From Struthidea cinerea (taxonomy: Eukaryota > Chordata > Aves > Passeriformes > Corcoracidae): a stretch of DNA of 64,000 bases. A program made the position numbers and the translations under genes. Location: assembly GCA_013397865.1 (NCBI GenBank), contig VZTI01001134.1:211581-275580 (forward strand), read 5' to 3'. Under the pieces are notes generated by a model. It saw only the letters and a list, made by a program, of their open reading frames with translations. It ran no database searches and had not been told where the DNA came from. Every line of letters starts with the position of its first letter. Positions within the stretch are counted from its first letter, which is position 1. This document shows positions 61,341-64,000 of the stretch, piece by piece.

Positions 61341-62553
61341 CCTCGAAGCAGGAAGGATAAGGAACCTAATATAAAAATAATGTGATTGCAGTAATGCTGA
61401 GAAAACAGTGCACTTTCCTCCAAAGCCATTTGATTTCACAGAATAATACAGCATTAAAAAAGAAATGTGTTAATTAGAAGCTGTTGAAAAAAAGACTTGG
61501 ACACTATTTTTAAAAACCATTTAGAAAGTTGTCTTTACCTCCCCCTTTATCCTCCTCAGAGACTCATGACTTTCATTCAGCGGTATCTACACAGGACAGC
61601 ACACAAAATAAATATGACCTTATTACTAACCCTATCCCTTTTTCCTGGTTTTATCAGGAAAAACACATGGGAATGCAAACGAATGGCTTATTCCCTTTCC
61701 CAGCCAAAACAAAACAGTTCCTTCATTACCAAATAAAGTGGAATGGCCCCTGGCTTCCCATTTAAAACTGGAAATTTAATATATGTTTCTATTCTTGGGA
61801 GCAAAGTTCCTTTCAATTGCCAGACACCAGGCATTGTTGCTGCAATTAGCCTGCATATGGTTCTGTATCCTGAGGACATGATGGATTTTTGTATGCTTGA
61901 CTTCACCACACCTATTGGATATTAAATGCACAGCTTTCCCTCCTGCACACTCAGCTGGTGCAGTTCTGATCATGCTAACTCATCAGCAGCAACCAGGGAA
62001 CTGCCTGGGATGCTATCCAAGGGCAGTGTGTGCTCCCCATGATGAATGATCTGCCCTTTCCTGCTTGTCATATGTCACACAGATTTATTCTGCGGTGCCA
62101 GTGCGTGCGGTGAGAGCACTTTTTCTTCTCAAGTATTGGCTGGCAAAATAGAAAGCCTTGTTTCCCGAATAATTTCATACATATTATCTTTACATTGTGT
62201 TCTGACAGCTAGAAAAAGCACAGCTGACTTTCTGATAAAATGAACTTGGTTGCCATTTTCTTCTAATGTCTCAAGCAGTGCAGCAGATGTAAAGTGAATG
62301 ATATTGAATTGGAAATGTTTTTAAAAAATCCTACAGGAAAGAGTACTGAGCCTCACTAACTGGCATCCTACAAAACATACATTAGTGACACCTGAACTGC
62401 TCACACTGTGAGATACAATTCAGTCTAGGGAAGGGGTATTGCTTTTTAACCTGCACAAAACTGTTCTGAAACTGCTTGAAACCTCCTTTAGGCTGAAAGA
62501 TCAAGAGCCTGTGATAGCAGAGTTTATAGTCTCTTCTTTGCAATGTAAACTAC

Positions 62554-62571
62554 AACTATAACTTTATAGTT
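62554..62571. repeat. Small AT-rich inverted repeat
   Basis: AACTATAA and TTATAGTT flank two bases, followed by more AT-rich sequence. It lies in the upstream intron, and no terminator or element can be inferred. Confidence 0.7.
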
Positions 62572-64000
62572 ATAATTAACTATAAAGGACATTACAAACC
62601 AAATGAAATAGATTTCCACTTCTCTTTTAAGCAATGCAACACTTGGAAAAGAGGTGAAAAATGTTAGCTTGATGACCAGGAAGCAAAAGGACTTCGAATT
62701 TTACACATATCAGGTAGGGACTGAATAGACGTCCCCAACTTCAGCTCTACAGTGTATTTCAGGTTTGACTTAGAAGCAAGTTGTCTAAGATAGAAAAAGG
62801 GAGCTCTGTAAACCATAAAAGACTCCCAGCTGGGGGCTCATTATGACAATGATACTGACAATGCAAATAGACTTTAATAATCAAATAAATTTGCATAATC
62901 AATTAACCAGCTATTGGAGTGTAACTGCTTTTAACGCCTAGAATCAGACTAACTAAGGTGCACATGCTAATAAATGACCTGAGCACGTCATCACCACAGC
63001 TTGGGCCCAAGTGCTAAATCACTCCTGAATAATTATCCTAAACTTACCACGGGAAATGGATTTCTAAGAAATGTCCAAGTTGTCACTTTTGGAAACACCA
63101 GGCCCCTTCAACATATTGAGTTAGGCACCCAGAAAAATCAATAACCATTTCTGAGAGTATTTACCCACATATTTAGCTTTGCTATCAGCAGTAGAGCTAT
63201 AATCAAACAGGAAAAATAGCAGATAGGTTCCTTGAAATAAAAAGTGCTGGATCATTAAAAACTCCAGTCTTGTTGAGAATACTATAACATTCTATATGTG
63301 CAAAAGTTTCCTGATTGACACAGATTTTAGTGACAATTTGCAAGTACTGCAAAATTTCAGGAAACACAACCTGACTTCCAGATCTTACCTATTCCCTAAC
63401 AAAACCAAACATTTCTTTAAAAAATAATTATTTTGATGGTGAAAACAGTCTAATCCAGGCTCACTCACACGTGCTGGAGTAGTGGAAGGAATCACAGGAA
63501 CATAATCCTGTGCTGGATGGAACTTTGGCAACACTGGACTTGCAGAGATGCCTGATTGCCCTCAATATCCAGAGTCTGACCTCGTGCATCACAGAACCAC
63601 TGGATTTATTGTACCAACATTAGAATGTTCACAGGGATTTCCAGACACTCCACAGCCTAGTAAGGGTCAGTGCTACAAGTCTGCATCAGACATGAAAAAA
63701 TCATGGGTGAATGTCTAAAACCTTCTTTTTCTACCTCCACAAGATTTCCAAGCAAAAAAGGCATCATAAATGGAAACACCTGGATGTAATTTTATCTGAT
63801 AGACTTGCTGGCTTAAAGACCTCCAAACCAAAGGACAGAGTGATCAAAATCAAGTCAGTTTCCTGTGTGGCATGTTGAAAAGAATAAGGCTCAAAGAGAG
63901 TTATAGGGATGGGAAGAAACTTGGTCAATTAAGGGTGGCTGGTTAGGTAGAACGGCTCTGGAAAATCACATTTTTTCTGGCTTCATCTTCTGTGGCTACA

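Larger units (their letters stand above)
60355..64000 (-). other. KALRN: KALRN intron upstream of E1 (3' part)
   Basis: No kalirin exon was recognised here; the exon encoding the preceding spectrin-repeat segment must lie beyond 64000. The stretch holds the retroelement-like patch at 61120-61340 and a small AT hairpin at 62554. It is otherwise unique AT-rich sequence. 63480-63660 has vague similarity to decayed bird LINE tails, too weak to call. Confidence 0.85.

Noticed and set aside
63480..63660. Possible decayed LINE fragment
   Set aside because: A few phrases recall CR1 (AATCACAG, GACACTCCACAGCC), but the order and spacing are not convincing.

Overview
The window looks like nuclear DNA of a sauropsid, most probably a bird. 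It has vertebrate GT-AG introns, low CpG outside exons, fairly short introns (331 bp to 5.9 kb within the gene), and no recognisable Alu, L1 or other mammal-type repeats. The class-level call is an inference. Only one gene can be supported: the central part of kalirin (KALRN) on the minus strand, read from high to low coordinates.

Layout. 60355-64000 is the 3' part of an upstream intron. Nineteen coding exons (E1-E19 in transcription order) lie between 60354 and 27459. They join without a break into 797 codons, and every junction keeps frame and uses GT-AG. E1-E8 encode the last few spectrin-like repeats, E9 the linker, E10-E15 the first DH (RhoGEF) domain, E15-E18 the first PH domain, and E19 the Ser-rich linker that precedes the SH3 domain in long isoforms. 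From 27458 down to 1 I find no further exon. This is the start of a very long intron (at least 27.4 kb). The SH3 domain, the kalirin-7 type C-terminus and the Duet-type first exon were looked for there and not found.

Kalirin is a neuronal Rac1/RhoG exchange factor. The paralogue TRIO was excluded at several diagnostic positions. Comparisons with human kalirin and TRIO are from memory of those proteins.

The non-coding part is mostly unremarkable unique sequence. Points of interest are: a perfect 13-bp inverted repeat with a 3-nt loop that pairs the polypyrimidine tract of E19 with its 3' splice site and first exon bases; a CpG-rich block with a CTCF-like motif inside the DH-domain intron (about 35380-35980); a CpG-rich, hairpin-bearing, retroelement-like patch in the upstream intron (about 61120-61340); a near-perfect RFX X-box palindrome and a full CRE in the long intron; a 67-bp tandem duplication; and a 20-N assembly gap flanked by poly-C. 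I see no bacterial or phage-type system, CRISPR array, operon or clear RNA gene.
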